DNA of 7,541 nt from Bdellovibrio sp. (GCA_003694355.1 RFKI01000048.1:1-7541); one strand, 5' to 3'; positions 1 through 6,850 are shown, counted from the first letter of the stretch. A program made the numbers and translations. Notes: a model not told the origin generated them from the letters alone.

Positions 1-10
1 AGATAAACCC

Positions 11-802
11 ATGAATCTCTTAAAAATCGGCATCACACCCAGTTTTTTTCAACCAGACATTAAACGAAAAACCTTTGGACGAAAAACTCTCATCTACTAT
101 GAAAAAGAAATGGCTCAATGGATTCTAAACGCAGGACACCTGCCTGTTTTAATCCCCCAGCCCCCTAAAAGCTTTCGTTTGAAAAAGTTGATTGAAAATC
201 TAGATGCTCTTATTTTCTTTGGAGGAACAGATATCCATCCTCAGCTTTATGGAGAAACACCTTTACTGAAAAACAGTGAGTATGATCCAGAAAGAGACGC
301 TCTTGAACTTGATATTTTTAAAAATGCCTTGGAACTTCAAAAACCTATTTTAGGAATTTGCCGTGGAGCTCAACTGATTAACGTTGCTTGTGGAGGCACT
401 CTCTATCAAGATATTCCCACTCAAATCCAAGGGGCCCTTAAACATCGTGATGCCGTTATTTATGATAAACTTTTCCATCACATTCAACTCACCGAGAACG
501 CATTTCATCTAAAAAAAATCTACCCTGGGCAATCTCAACTTCTGGTTAACAGCGTTCATCACCAAGCCATTAAGGACCTCGGCCAAGATTTAATTGTAGA
601 AGCACAATGTGCTGAAGATGGAATCATAGAAGCTTTACGGTATGCCAAGGAAAGCCCCTTCGTCTTAGGTGTTCAATGGCACCCTGAATTCATGCAAAAA
701 ATCTCTCAGGCCAAGGCTCAAAACAGCACCTCTACAGAGAAAGTTGCAAACCCTCAAGCATTGATTCAGTACTTCTTAAAACAAGTCAAAAAGGAGAGTT
801 AA
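11..802 (+). CDS. Gamma-glutamyl-GABA hydrolase-like class I glutamine amidotransferase (peptidase C26, PuuD-type)
   Basis: This 263-residue cytoplasmic hydrolase has the class-I glutamine amidotransferase fold. The nucleophile lies in GICRG, with Cys117 as the catalytic residue, followed by GAQLINVACGGTLYQD. The other triad residues are His224 and Glu226 in QWHPEF. FFGGTDIHP (69-77), DPERD (92-96) and the SVHHQ segment (181-185) are typical of the C26/PuuD branch rather than of amidotransferase subunits such as GuaA or CarA. PuuD splits gamma-glutamyl-GABA into glutamate and GABA in putrescine catabolism. Family members also act on other gamma-glutamyl amides, so the substrate here is inferred. 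The start at KIGITPSFF matches where the family usually begins. Only 10 bases precede it and they show no ribosome binding site, so an earlier start outside the window cannot be excluded. It is co-directional with the aldehyde dehydrogenase 3 bp downstream. Confidence 0.88.
   Translation: MNLLKIGITPSFFQPDIKRKTFGRKTLIYYEKEMAQWILNAGHLPVLIPQPPKSFRLKKLIENLDALIFFGGTDIHPQLYGETPLLKNSEYDPERDALELDIFKNALELQKPILGICRGAQLINVACGGTLYQDIPTQIQGALKHRDAVIYDKLFHHIQLTENAFHLKKIYPGQSQLLVNSVHHQAIKDLGQDLIVEAQCAEDGIIEALRYAKESPFVLGVQWHPEFMQKISQAKAQNSTSTEKVANPQALIQYFLKQVKKES
791..796 (+). promoter_or_regulatory. Ribosome binding site of the aldehyde dehydrogenase gene
   Basis: AAGGAG lies inside the last codons of the upstream hydrolase gene, 9 nt before the ATG at 806. 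A purine-rich AAGGG directly precedes the ATG as well. The hydrolase stop (800-802) falls between this site and the new start. Ribosomes ending on the first gene can therefore restart on the second, which supports one transcript and translational coupling. Confidence 0.7.
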
Positions 803-805
803 GGG

Positions 806-2179
806 ATGAAAGTTATTAACCCAGCCACTCAAAAAATCATCAAAGAAGTTAAAGAAGACACCCTGGCTTCTTTACAGCTCAAATCTCAGAAATTACAAAA
901 AGGTTTTTTAAAGTGGCAAACCACTCCCTTTTCTCAAAGAAAGTCCTGCATTCGTCAATTCCAAAAACTTCTTCTGGAAAATAAACACAAACTCGCTAAA
1001 GATCTCTGCCTAGAAACAGGAAAGCCCATCACCCAAGCCCTTTATGAAGTCCAACAAACCACTCGACGTATTCAGTTTTTTCTGGATCACACACAAGAGA
1101 TCTTACGCCCCTTGGAAGTCCCAGAAGCTCCTGGCCGCATCACTAGAGAGCCTCTGGGAGTCATTGCCAATATTTCAGCATGGAACTACCCTTACTTTGT
1201 GGGATCCAATGTTTTTATCCCAGCCCTCCTAACAGGAAACACGGTCTTTTATAAACCCTCTGAACACAGTCTCCTCTCTGGACAAAACATTGCTCGCTTG
1301 CTCTGGAAATCAGGAATTCCCAAAGAAGCTTTTCAATTGGCTTTAGGCCCGGGGCGTGTCGGTCAAAAACTTCTTCAAACACCTCTTCAAGGCGTTTTTT
1401 TCACAGGCTCTTATAAAACAGGAAAAGCCATTGCTCAAATGATTTGCCCTCATATGATCCGCCTTCAATTAGAGTTAGGAGGGAAAGACCCTGTTTATGT
1501 CAGAGCAGATATTAAAAATATTTCAGCAGCGGCTCAATCTATTGCTGATGGGGTTTTCTATAACAATGGACAAAGTTGCTGTTCTGTAGAGCGACTTTAT
1601 ATTCATCAAAAAATTTACAAGCCTTTTGTTGAAGCCTTTATTCAAGCTGCTAAAAAAATGATTATTGATAACCCTCTAAGTAAAGAGACCTATCTGGGGC
1701 CTCTAACCCGAAAGGAGCAAGTGGTTGTTTTAAAAAAACAAGTAAAAGACGCTTTACAAAAGGGAGCCCATTTAGCCTACCAGGCTCCCACTCCTGATTT
1801 TTACAAAAAAAATCCCTTCTTTTTTCCGCCAACTGTTCTCACACATGTTCACCACAAAATGACTGTTATGACGGAAGAGAGTTTTGGCCCCATTATTGGC
1901 ATTCAAAAGGTAAAATCCGATGAAGAAGCCATTCAGTTGATGAATGACACTTCTTATGGTCTTACAGCAGGCGTATTTTCCAATAGCAAAAAACGAGCGG
2001 ATGAAATTCTAGAGAAAATCAATGCTGGGACAGTTTATTGGAATTGCAGTGACCGCGTTTCTCCCTTTTTGCCCTGGACCGGGAGAAAGCACTCTGGAAT
2101 AGGGTCAACGCTTTCTAAAATTGGTATTGAGGCCTTCCTACAACCGAAAGCCTGGCATACAGGACCTTGTTGCTTCTAA
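806..2179 (+). CDS. NAD(P)-dependent aldehyde dehydrogenase (succinate-semialdehyde dehydrogenase-like)
   Basis: This 457-residue cytoplasmic enzyme oxidises an aldehyde to the acid. All expected active-site residues are visible: Asn127 in SAWNYP, Lys150 and Glu153 in the cofactor motif KPSE, FTGS at 199-202, Glu223 in LELGGKDP, the nucleophile Cys258 in NGQSC, and Glu358 in EESFGP. In the superfamily an acidic residue after KPS/KPA generally favours NAD+ over NADP+. It begins directly at VINPAT, without the N-terminal extension of PuuC-type enzymes, and at 457 residues it is close in length to Sad/YneI succinate-semialdehyde dehydrogenases. Because a PuuD-like hydrolase lies 3 bp upstream, gamma-glutamyl-aminobutyraldehyde or succinate semialdehyde are plausible substrates. 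That is inference, since substrate cannot be read from these motifs. A second cysteine (Cys259) follows the nucleophile, and the protein ends in CCF. Confidence 0.9.
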   Translation: MKVINPATQKIIKEVKEDTLASLQLKSQKLQKGFLKWQTTPFSQRKSCIRQFQKLLLENKHKLAKDLCLETGKPITQALYEVQQTTRRIQFFLDHTQEILRPLEVPEAPGRITREPLGVIANISAWNYPYFVGSNVFIPALLTGNTVFYKPSEHSLLSGQNIARLLWKSGIPKEAFQLALGPGRVGQKLLQTPLQGVFFTGSYKTGKAIAQMICPHMIRLQLELGGKDPVYVRADIKNISAAAQSIADGVFYNNGQSCCSVERLYIHQKIYKPFVEAFIQAAKKMIIDNPLSKETYLGPLTRKEQVVVLKKQVKDALQKGAHLAYQAPTPDFYKKNPFFFPPTVLTHVHHKMTVMTEESFGPIIGIQKVKSDEEAIQLMNDTSYGLTAGVFSNSKKRADEILEKINAGTVYWNCSDRVSPFLPWTGRKHSGIGSTLSKIGIEAFLQPKAWHTGPCCF

Positions 2180-4617
2180 CAAACAGCGTTTTTATACTCT
2201 TCTTCAGAAAAATCATCCACTTGAATAGCTTCCCATCGCAATTCTTCAAGCTTTCTTAACTGTTCAGCCTCTTCTTGAGTTAAAATGTTTTTAGAGACAG
2301 CCAAGTCAATTTGCTCTGAAGCTTTATCTGTTTTAGGCAATTCCCCTTTCTTGATGGCTTTTCTGATCTTCTTTTCTAAGTGTTCTGTTTGTTTAATAAG
2401 CTCAAAGGTTTTATCCAAAAGACAAAGCTGGTCCTCTGTGTTCTTAGGCACAAAAATACCTTCAGATAAACGATCTCGAACTTCTTTATCTAAGAGGGCC
2501 TTCACCACCAAGTGTCCCAAACGATCTGAGGGGCCATCTGTTAAAGAATTCAAACGAGACCACCACCGAATCGGTCCTTTAAAAATCCATCCAACAAATG
2601 GAACATCAAAATTTGCAAGAATTCCATCGAAAGCCTTCTGAATATTCATAAAGGCTAGTTTTAAAGAGTACCGCACCAAAGCCAGGTCTTCTTTGCGCTG
2701 ACCTTCAAACTCAAAGCGACGTAAAACAGCTGTGGCTATATAAAGCCATGAAAAAATATCAGCAAAACGCCCCGTGATCTTTTCCTTGAATTTCAAGCGT
2801 CCACCTAAAAGTCCCATGGCAATATCAGCAAATAAAGCAAATGAAGCCGAAGCCCAAGAAAGCTTTCTAAAATATTTGGCCATGGGCCCACCATAACCAC
2901 GACTTCCCAAACGCCCTCGAGTTAAGCTTAAAAGAACAGTTCTTCCAAAGTTATGCACCAGATGTCCAATATGTCCCCAGAAAGCCTGATCAAAAGCAAC
3001 CACATCCCCTTTTAAAACCGCATCAATTTCCTTAAATGCAAAGGGATGAGCCCTTAGAGCGCCTTGCCCAAAAATCATAAGAGTTCTTGTTAAGATGTTC
3101 GCTCCTTCAACGGTAATACCAATGGGCATGGACATATAAGGGATGCCCACCAAATTTTTGGGGCCTAAAGAAATACCAGCACCCCCAAAAACGTCCATCG
3201 TATCGGCCACTGTTTTACGGCCTTGTTCTGTGGCATTGTACTTAGCCATGGCTGTCACAATAGGAGGTTTAATGCCTTGATCCAAAGGGCTAATGGTGTA
3301 ACGCCTCAAAGCTTCAACAAAATAAGCACTAGAAGCAATACGGGCTAATGGTTCTTCCACGCCTTCAAACTTGGCAATAGACACCCCAAACTGTTTACGA
3401 ATCAAACTATGAGCCGACACCGCTCGAGCACAAAGTTTAATGCCTCCTGTATTTTGAGCCGGCAGTGAAATACCTCTTCCTGCAGCTAAAGACTCCATTA
3501 ACATTTTCCAGCCATGGCCCGCCATTTTCAACCCACCAATAATAGCGTCTTCGGCCTTCACCACAACATCATGGCCCTGTGTTGGACAATTGTAAAAAGG
3601 AATGGTCATGGGGTCATGACGGCGCCCAAGCACCACACCTTTTGTATCCGACGGGATTAAGGCACAAGTGATTCCCAAATTTTCACCGCGCCCCAATAGA
3701 TTATCTGGATCTTTAAGCTTAAAGGCTAAACCAATTAGCGTAGAAATCGCAGCCAATGTGATCCACCGCTTATTCCAATTTAAGCGAATATAGATCTCTC
3801 CATCCTCTCCCTTAAATAAAACACCTTCGGCCTGAATCGCTCCTGCATCACTGCCTGCCTGAGGCTCTGTCAGTCCAAAGCAAGGGATTTCTCGTCCATC
3901 TGCCAAGCGAGGCAAGTATTTTTCTTTTTGCTCCTGAGTTCCATAATGAATTAATAATTCGGCTGGCCCTAAAGAGTTTGGAACCATAATGGTTATTGAA
4001 GCGGTGATAGAACGACTCGATACTTTTTGAATCACTTCACTATGAGCCAAAGCGGAAAAACCCAACCCTCCATATTCCTTTGGGATAATCATCCCTAAAA
4101 ACTTCTTTTCTTTTATAAATTGAAAAATTTCATCAGGAAGCTCTCTTGTTTTCCAGATCTTCCAGTCATTTAATTTGTAACAAAGCTCTTCAACAGGCCC
4201 TTCCATAAAGGCCTTTTCTTCTTCAGTCAGTGTGGGGTAAGGCTCACTCATCAATTTCTTCATATTAGGACGCCCAGAAAAAAGTTCTGCTTCGGCCCAT
4301 ACCACACCAGCTTCTAAAGCCACTCTTTCTGTTTCTGAAATTTTAGGAATAACCCCTTTCATAATCTTTAGAATGAAGTGAGTTACCAACAAACGTCGTA
4401 ATAAAGGGATATTAAAAATGCACGCTAAAATGATAAAAGCTACCCATGCCCCAAGAGAAACCTGAAACCCAAATAACAAAAAACCAACAAAAAGGGTCCA
4501 CACCCACAAAGGAGAGCCCCAAAAAGCTAATAGTAAGGGTGCCAAAATAAAAATTAAGTAGCCCCCCCACCACGGCATCCCTAACAAAAATCCAGATTCA
4601 TTGAATAAAGTTTCCAT
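2176..4617 (-). CDS. fadE: FadE-type acyl-CoA dehydrogenase, membrane-associated
   Basis: This 813-residue protein is almost the length of E. coli FadE (814). It catalyses the FAD-dependent first step of beta-oxidation, acyl-CoA to trans-2-enoyl-CoA. Three hydrophobic segments near residues 16-33, 37-52 and 54-72 should hold it at the inner membrane. The acyl-CoA dehydrogenase core follows: FGLTEPQAGSDAGA (247-260) is the flavin/substrate motif and GRGISLPA lies at 380-387. VEGANILTR places the probable catalytic base at Glu504, aligning with the YEGT glutamate of classical dehydrogenases. Residues from about 540 onward form the extra helical C-terminal domain special to bacterial FadE, ending in the family-like LEELRWEAIQVDDF. 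I chose the ATG at 4617 because AGGGAGA lies 6 nt upstream. A GTG at 4686 would add 23 residues but would sit directly against its purine tract and inside the promoter. The stop overlaps that of the convergent aldehyde dehydrogenase gene. Confidence 0.93.
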   Translation of the reverse strand: METLFNESGFLLGMPWWGGYLIFILAPLLLAFWGSPLWVWTLFVGFLLFGFQVSLGAWVAFIILACIFNIPLLRRLLVTHFILKIMKGVIPKISETERVALEAGVVWAEAELFSGRPNMKKLMSEPYPTLTEEEKAFMEGPVEELCYKLNDWKIWKTRELPDEIFQFIKEKKFLGMIIPKEYGGLGFSALAHSEVIQKVSSRSITASITIMVPNSLGPAELLIHYGTQEQKEKYLPRLADGREIPCFGLTEPQAGSDAGAIQAEGVLFKGEDGEIYIRLNWNKRWITLAAISTLIGLAFKLKDPDNLLGRGENLGITCALIPSDTKGVVLGRRHDPMTIPFYNCPTQGHDVVVKAEDAIIGGLKMAGHGWKMLMESLAAGRGISLPAQNTGGIKLCARAVSAHSLIRKQFGVSIAKFEGVEEPLARIASSAYFVEALRRYTISPLDQGIKPPIVTAMAKYNATEQGRKTVADTMDVFGGAGISLGPKNLVGIPYMSMPIGITVEGANILTRTLMIFGQGALRAHPFAFKEIDAVLKGDVVAFDQAFWGHIGHLVHNFGRTVLLSLTRGRLGSRGYGGPMAKYFRKLSWASASFALFADIAMGLLGGRLKFKEKITGRFADIFSWLYIATAVLRRFEFEGQRKEDLALVRYSLKLAFMNIQKAFDGILANFDVPFVGWIFKGPIRWWSRLNSLTDGPSDRLGHLVVKALLDKEVRDRLSEGIFVPKNTEDQLCLLDKTFELIKQTEHLEKKIRKAIKKGELPKTDKASEQIDLAVSKNILTQEEAEQLRKLEELRWEAIQVDDFSEEEYKNAVC

Positions 4618-4623
4618 GATGTT

Positions 4624-4630
4624 TCTCCCT
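4624..4630 (-). promoter_or_regulatory. Ribosome binding site deciding the fadE start
   Basis: Read on the minus strand, AGGGAGA is followed by a 6-nt spacer (AACATC) and then ATG at 4617. This is the only well-spaced Shine-Dalgarno sequence for the reading frame. It rules in favour of the 813-residue product over the GTG-initiated longer form. Confidence 0.75.
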
Positions 4631-4653
4631 GAAATGATTTTAAAGACTCTAAA

Positions 4654-4682
4654 AGTATAACTTATAAGAATAAGACAAACAA
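4654..4682 (-). promoter_or_regulatory. Sigma70-type promoter of fadE
   Basis: On the minus strand TTGTTT (4677-4682) and TATACT (4654-4659) are separated by exactly 17 nt. The -10 hexamer matches consensus at 5 of 6 positions. The -35 hexamer keeps only the TTG. Transcription would begin near 4647, giving a leader of about 30 nt that contains the AGGGAGA ribosome binding site. The position relative to the gene supports a real promoter, but this is pattern matching only. Confidence 0.5.
4656..4666. repeat. Small palindrome in the fadE promoter (TATAA-C-TTATA)
   Basis: TATAACTTATA is a perfect inverted repeat with one central base. It overlaps CTTATAAG (4661-4668), a second 8-bp perfect palindrome. 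Both lie on the -10 element and within the spacer of the predicted fadE promoter, where a repressor would block polymerase. Short AT palindromes arise often by chance in AT-rich DNA, so an operator role is only a possibility. Confidence 0.25.
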
Positions 4683-4766
4683 ACACCTCCCCCGCTCTAG
4701 ACCATGGTTTTATTGCTTTGCAACTATGATTTTAACTCTGCAACTTCTTATGAGAGCATAAAGTAT

Positions 4767-5903
4767 ATGAGCGCCATACAAAAAATTCTTTTACTTTTTG
4801 GAATAGGACTGACCTTTTCTTTAAGTGCTTTAGGAGCCTCATCTACATGGACCTTTAAAAGCTCCTTAGACTCTTTCCGTCTCCAGCAAAAAGGCGCTCA
4901 TTTCTATTATGGAAAGAAAAAAGTGTCTGCAGAAACCTTTGAGCCTTTTTTGGATTTCTTCAGGAAAAGCTTTGAGACAGAATGTCCTGGAGATCTTAAT
5001 AAAGCAGATATTGTCATTACTCACAAAACACAAAAAATAAAAACAACTCGCTCCTTTTACATTCAACAACGAATTATAGAAGATGAGAATCATGGTTGCC
5101 TTCAGGTTGAAGGAAATGGCTTATTTTTTCTTCCTCTTCATAAAAGCTGGTTTATTGGAAAGAAAAAAGACTCTCTTAAAATCAAAGATGAATTTGAAGT
5201 ATGGCAAGGTAATAAGAAGATTATTGTCTTTAAAAAACAAAAAGAAGAATGGCTTCCTGCTGATCCCACAGTCTTTCACAATGCCATTTTTCTAAATAAA
5301 TTTCTCAACTCCGTTACCAACTTCCCTATTGATGCCAGACTATTCCTTGGAATGGTTCAAGATATGGAGCCAGGGCTGACTGTAAAAACATCCAACAAAG
5401 AATACCTTTTCTATCATTTACCCGATGGCAAATGGGTCTTAAAGTCTCCCAAAACCCAATGGTTGATTGCATCTTCTGCTTGGGCATTTTGGAGTGACCT
5501 CTCTGAAGATATTTGGTTTGATGCCCGCCACCCTCTACTCTCCCAAGTAGCCAACCCCTCTCTTCCTTTAAAGGTGCGAAAAAAAGCGCTTCTCCAGCTC
5601 CAATCCAGCTGGACGCCCGCCATAAAACGAGCTTTTCAACAACGCTTATTGGACCCCAAAGACTCTGAGGAGTTCAAGAAAATGGTCCTTTACCAACTTC
5701 GACAACATCCCAGCATTGCAACCATGAAAGTGCTGGTCAAAGCTCTCCGCCAAACTTCTTCTCCCGACCTTCAATACTTCATTTCAAAAACATTAAGAAT
5801 ACGAAACCCTAAAGGGCCTCTTATAAAAGAAGAAATGAGTGAAGAAGAAAGAAAAAAGGCCCTCTTGTTTTGGGAAAAGTGGGCCTCTCAAGCTAAGGAT
5901 TAA
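4767..5903 (+). CDS. Exported protein of unknown function with helical repeat-like C-terminus
   Basis: I do not recognise this 378-residue protein. It begins with a typical Sec signal or anchor: MSAIQK, then a hydrophobic stretch to about residue 22, with a likely cleavage after ALG (residue 23). The mature part should be periplasmic or outer-membrane-facing. It contains only two cysteines, Cys73 and Cys111, which could form a disulfide. Residues 30-250 look like alternating beta-strands and short helices. The stretches EEWLPADPTVF, GKWVLKSPKTQWL and the following helix recall the layout of DUF4340-type proteins, a weak resemblance judged by eye. Residues 255-345 are helix-rich with HEAT-like spacing, and the end is highly charged. 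The ATG at 4767 was preferred over the in-frame ATG at 4704 because the signal peptide begins there and GAGAG lies 10 nt upstream, although that site is weak. It diverges from fadE and converges on rpsD. Confidence 0.8.
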   Translation: MSAIQKILLLFGIGLTFSLSALGASSTWTFKSSLDSFRLQQKGAHFYYGKKKVSAETFEPFLDFFRKSFETECPGDLNKADIVITHKTQKIKTTRSFYIQQRIIEDENHGCLQVEGNGLFFLPLHKSWFIGKKKDSLKIKDEFEVWQGNKKIIVFKKQKEEWLPADPTVFHNAIFLNKFLNSVTNFPIDARLFLGMVQDMEPGLTVKTSNKEYLFYHLPDGKWVLKSPKTQWLIASSAWAFWSDLSEDIWFDARHPLLSQVANPSLPLKVRKKALLQLQSSWTPAIKRAFQQRLLDPKDSEEFKKMVLYQLRQHPSIATMKVLVKALRQTSSPDLQYFISKTLRIRNPKGPLIKEEMSEEERKKALLFWEKWASQAKD

Positions 5904-5915
5904 AAGCTTATTTTT
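5890..5915 (+). terminator. Weak candidate terminator at the end of the exported-protein gene
   Basis: AAGCT (5890-5894) and AGCTT (5905-5909) can pair as a 5-bp stem with a 10-nt loop that spans the stop codon, followed by A and TTTTT (5911-5915). The stem is short and AT-rich, so termination would be inefficient. The T-run overlaps the last bases of the convergent rpsD gene, so there is no room for a separate terminator in the 10-bp gap. Confidence 0.2.
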
Positions 5916-6543
5916 AAACTTTTCTTGCAGCGTAATACTCTGTAAACAAACCGGCATCAAATGTAAAAGGCACATGTTCAACACCAGGAATAGCCTGAAC
6001 AATGCCGACAGCCTTTCCATTTTCCTCTTCTTTTCGGAGAAAATCTGGCACCTCAAGGCGAGGAGCTTCTTTAGCTCTTAAAACAATCTGGTTTTCATAA
6101 GCTTTTTCTTTTAAAGAAACCTTTTGTCCTGGCTTAACAACATAAGAAGCAATATTAACCACTTTCCCATCCACAAGCACATGTTTGTGACTCACAAGCT
6201 GACGGGCAGAACGAATACTTGGCGCTAGCCCCAAACGAAATACCACATTGTCCAAACGACGCTCCAATAGACCAATCAGTTTATTCACCCAGTTGGTACT
6301 GGCTCCTCTTTTGGAATCACGGATAAAGCGTCGTAACTGCTCTTCTCTCAAGCCATAATGGAAACGAATTTTTTGTTTTTCCTCCAACCTTAAAGCATAA
6401 TCAGAAAACTTACGCCGTTTATTCCCGTTCTCACCTGGAGGATAAGGTCGTCTTTCCAAGGCTCCCGGCTTACCAAGCCCTGGCAGCTCTGTACCCAAGC
6501 GTCTTTGGATCTTAAATCTTGCTACTTTTCCTTTTTTCTTCAT
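5914..6543 (-). CDS. rpsD: 30S ribosomal protein S4
   Basis: This 209-residue protein is full length for bacterial S4 (E. coli 206). S4 binds the 5' domain of 16S rRNA early in small-subunit assembly and contributes to decoding fidelity. The basic N-terminal domain (about 1-95) carries PPGENG, KFSDYALRLEEKQKIRFHYG and LLERRLDNVVFRLG. The S4 RNA-binding domain (about 96-158) carries SARQLVSHKHVLVDGKVVNIASY. The tail ends FTEYYAARKV, in the place of the usual IVEYYSR. It contains no cysteine at all, so it is the zinc-free (C-minus) form. The start is set by AAGAGGAG 5 nt before the ATG. Unlike the usual arrangement it is not beside rpsK, rpsM, rpoA or rplQ, but stands alone between exported-protein genes. 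It could be a relocated single copy or a second paralogue. Confidence 0.95.
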   Translation of the reverse strand: MKKKGKVARFKIQRRLGTELPGLGKPGALERRPYPPGENGNKRRKFSDYALRLEEKQKIRFHYGLREEQLRRFIRDSKRGASTNWVNKLIGLLERRLDNVVFRLGLAPSIRSARQLVSHKHVLVDGKVVNIASYVVKPGQKVSLKEKAYENQIVLRAKEAPRLEVPDFLRKEEENGKAVGIVQAIPGVEHVPFTFDAGLFTEYYAARKV

Positions 6544-6548
6544 TCCAG

Positions 6549-6556
6549 CTCCTCTT
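6549..6556 (-). promoter_or_regulatory. Ribosome binding site of rpsD
   Basis: On the minus strand AAGAGGAG ends 5 nt before the ATG at 6543. It is a strong Shine-Dalgarno match, as expected for a highly translated ribosomal protein gene, and it fixes the start of S4 at MKKKGK. Confidence 0.75.
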
Positions 6557-6576
6557 GCACATGAATTTAAAGTCGA

Positions 6577-6605
6577 TTTATAAGCTCTCTTACAATAATT
6601 TTCAA
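6577..6605 (-). promoter_or_regulatory. Strong sigma70-type promoter of rpsD
   Basis: On the minus strand TTGAAA (6600-6605) and TATAAA (6577-6582) are separated by exactly 17 nt. Each hexamer matches the sigma70 consensus at 5 of 6 positions. Transcription would start near 6570, giving a leader of only about 27 nt. That leaves little room for a structured S4-autoregulation element like the one in the E. coli alpha operon leader. The promoter shows that rpsD is transcribed independently here. Confidence 0.65.
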
Positions 6606-6760
6606 CACTTAACCCTGCACAAAAAATATTGCAACAAATAATGAAAAAAACTCATAAAGTGACAAAAGTGGGCGCTTTCCAGATTTTTGACACCTCCCCA
6701 CCCTCTCACCAAAACCATTAAAACTCAATATTTTCATATAGTTACAGAAAAAGCTGCGGA

Positions 6761-6776
6761 TGGCACAAAGATCGCT
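6761..6776 (+). promoter_or_regulatory. Candidate sigma54 (-24/-12) promoter of the lipoprotein gene
   Basis: TGGCACAAAGATCGCT fits the sigma54 consensus TGGCACR-N4-TTGCW with one mismatch (TC for TT). The essential GG (6762-6763) and GC (6774-6775) are 12 bp apart, as required. Transcription would begin near 6787, leaving a leader of about 75 nt before the ATG at 6862. There is more than 150 bp of non-coding DNA upstream where an enhancer-binding protein and a bending protein could act. No properly spaced sigma70 promoter was found for this gene. This is a single-site match and may be chance. Confidence 0.4.
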
Positions 6777-6850
6777 CTAAAAGGAAGTAGCAATTCTGCT
6801 CGTCTCACCCATCAGACCGTCACAGCAAAAAACAGAGAAAAGAGGAAATC

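Noticed and set aside
2285..2641. Plus-strand open frame inside fadE
   Set aside because: It is the reverse complement of well-conserved fadE C-terminal coding sequence and shows no start signal.
4618..4686. GTG start at 4686 giving a 836-residue fadE product
   Set aside because: The purine tract touches the GTG with no spacer, the predicted promoter would lie inside the coding sequence, and the ATG at 4617 has a well-spaced AGGGAGA and gives a length matching FadE.
4725..4730. TATGAT as a -10 element for the exported-protein gene
   Set aside because: A good hexamer, but no acceptable -35 sequence is found 16-18 nt upstream and there is no extended -10 TG, so it was not listed as a promoter.
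4704..4766. In-frame ATG at 4704 as start of the exported protein
   Set aside because: No ribosome binding site precedes it, and the added 21 residues would come before a normal signal peptide that starts at 4767.
6561..6641. Small frame of 26 codons beginning MNLKS
   Set aside because: It has no ribosome binding site and lies across the rpsD promoter on the opposite strand.
6656..6670. Direct repeat AAAGTG-ACA-AAAGTG
   Set aside because: Only two six-base copies in AT-rich DNA with no relation to a promoter element. Chance is the simplest explanation.
6641..6721. Small frame of 26 codons beginning MKKTHKV
   Set aside because: There is no Shine-Dalgarno sequence upstream, no hydrophobic or other recognisable feature, and it lies in a promoter-bearing spacer. 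A chance frame is more likely.
6687..6742. Perfect TTGACA (6687-6692) with TATAGT (6737-6742) as a sigma70 promoter
   Set aside because: The two are 44 nt apart, far beyond the usable spacing, and neither has a matching partner at 16-18 nt.
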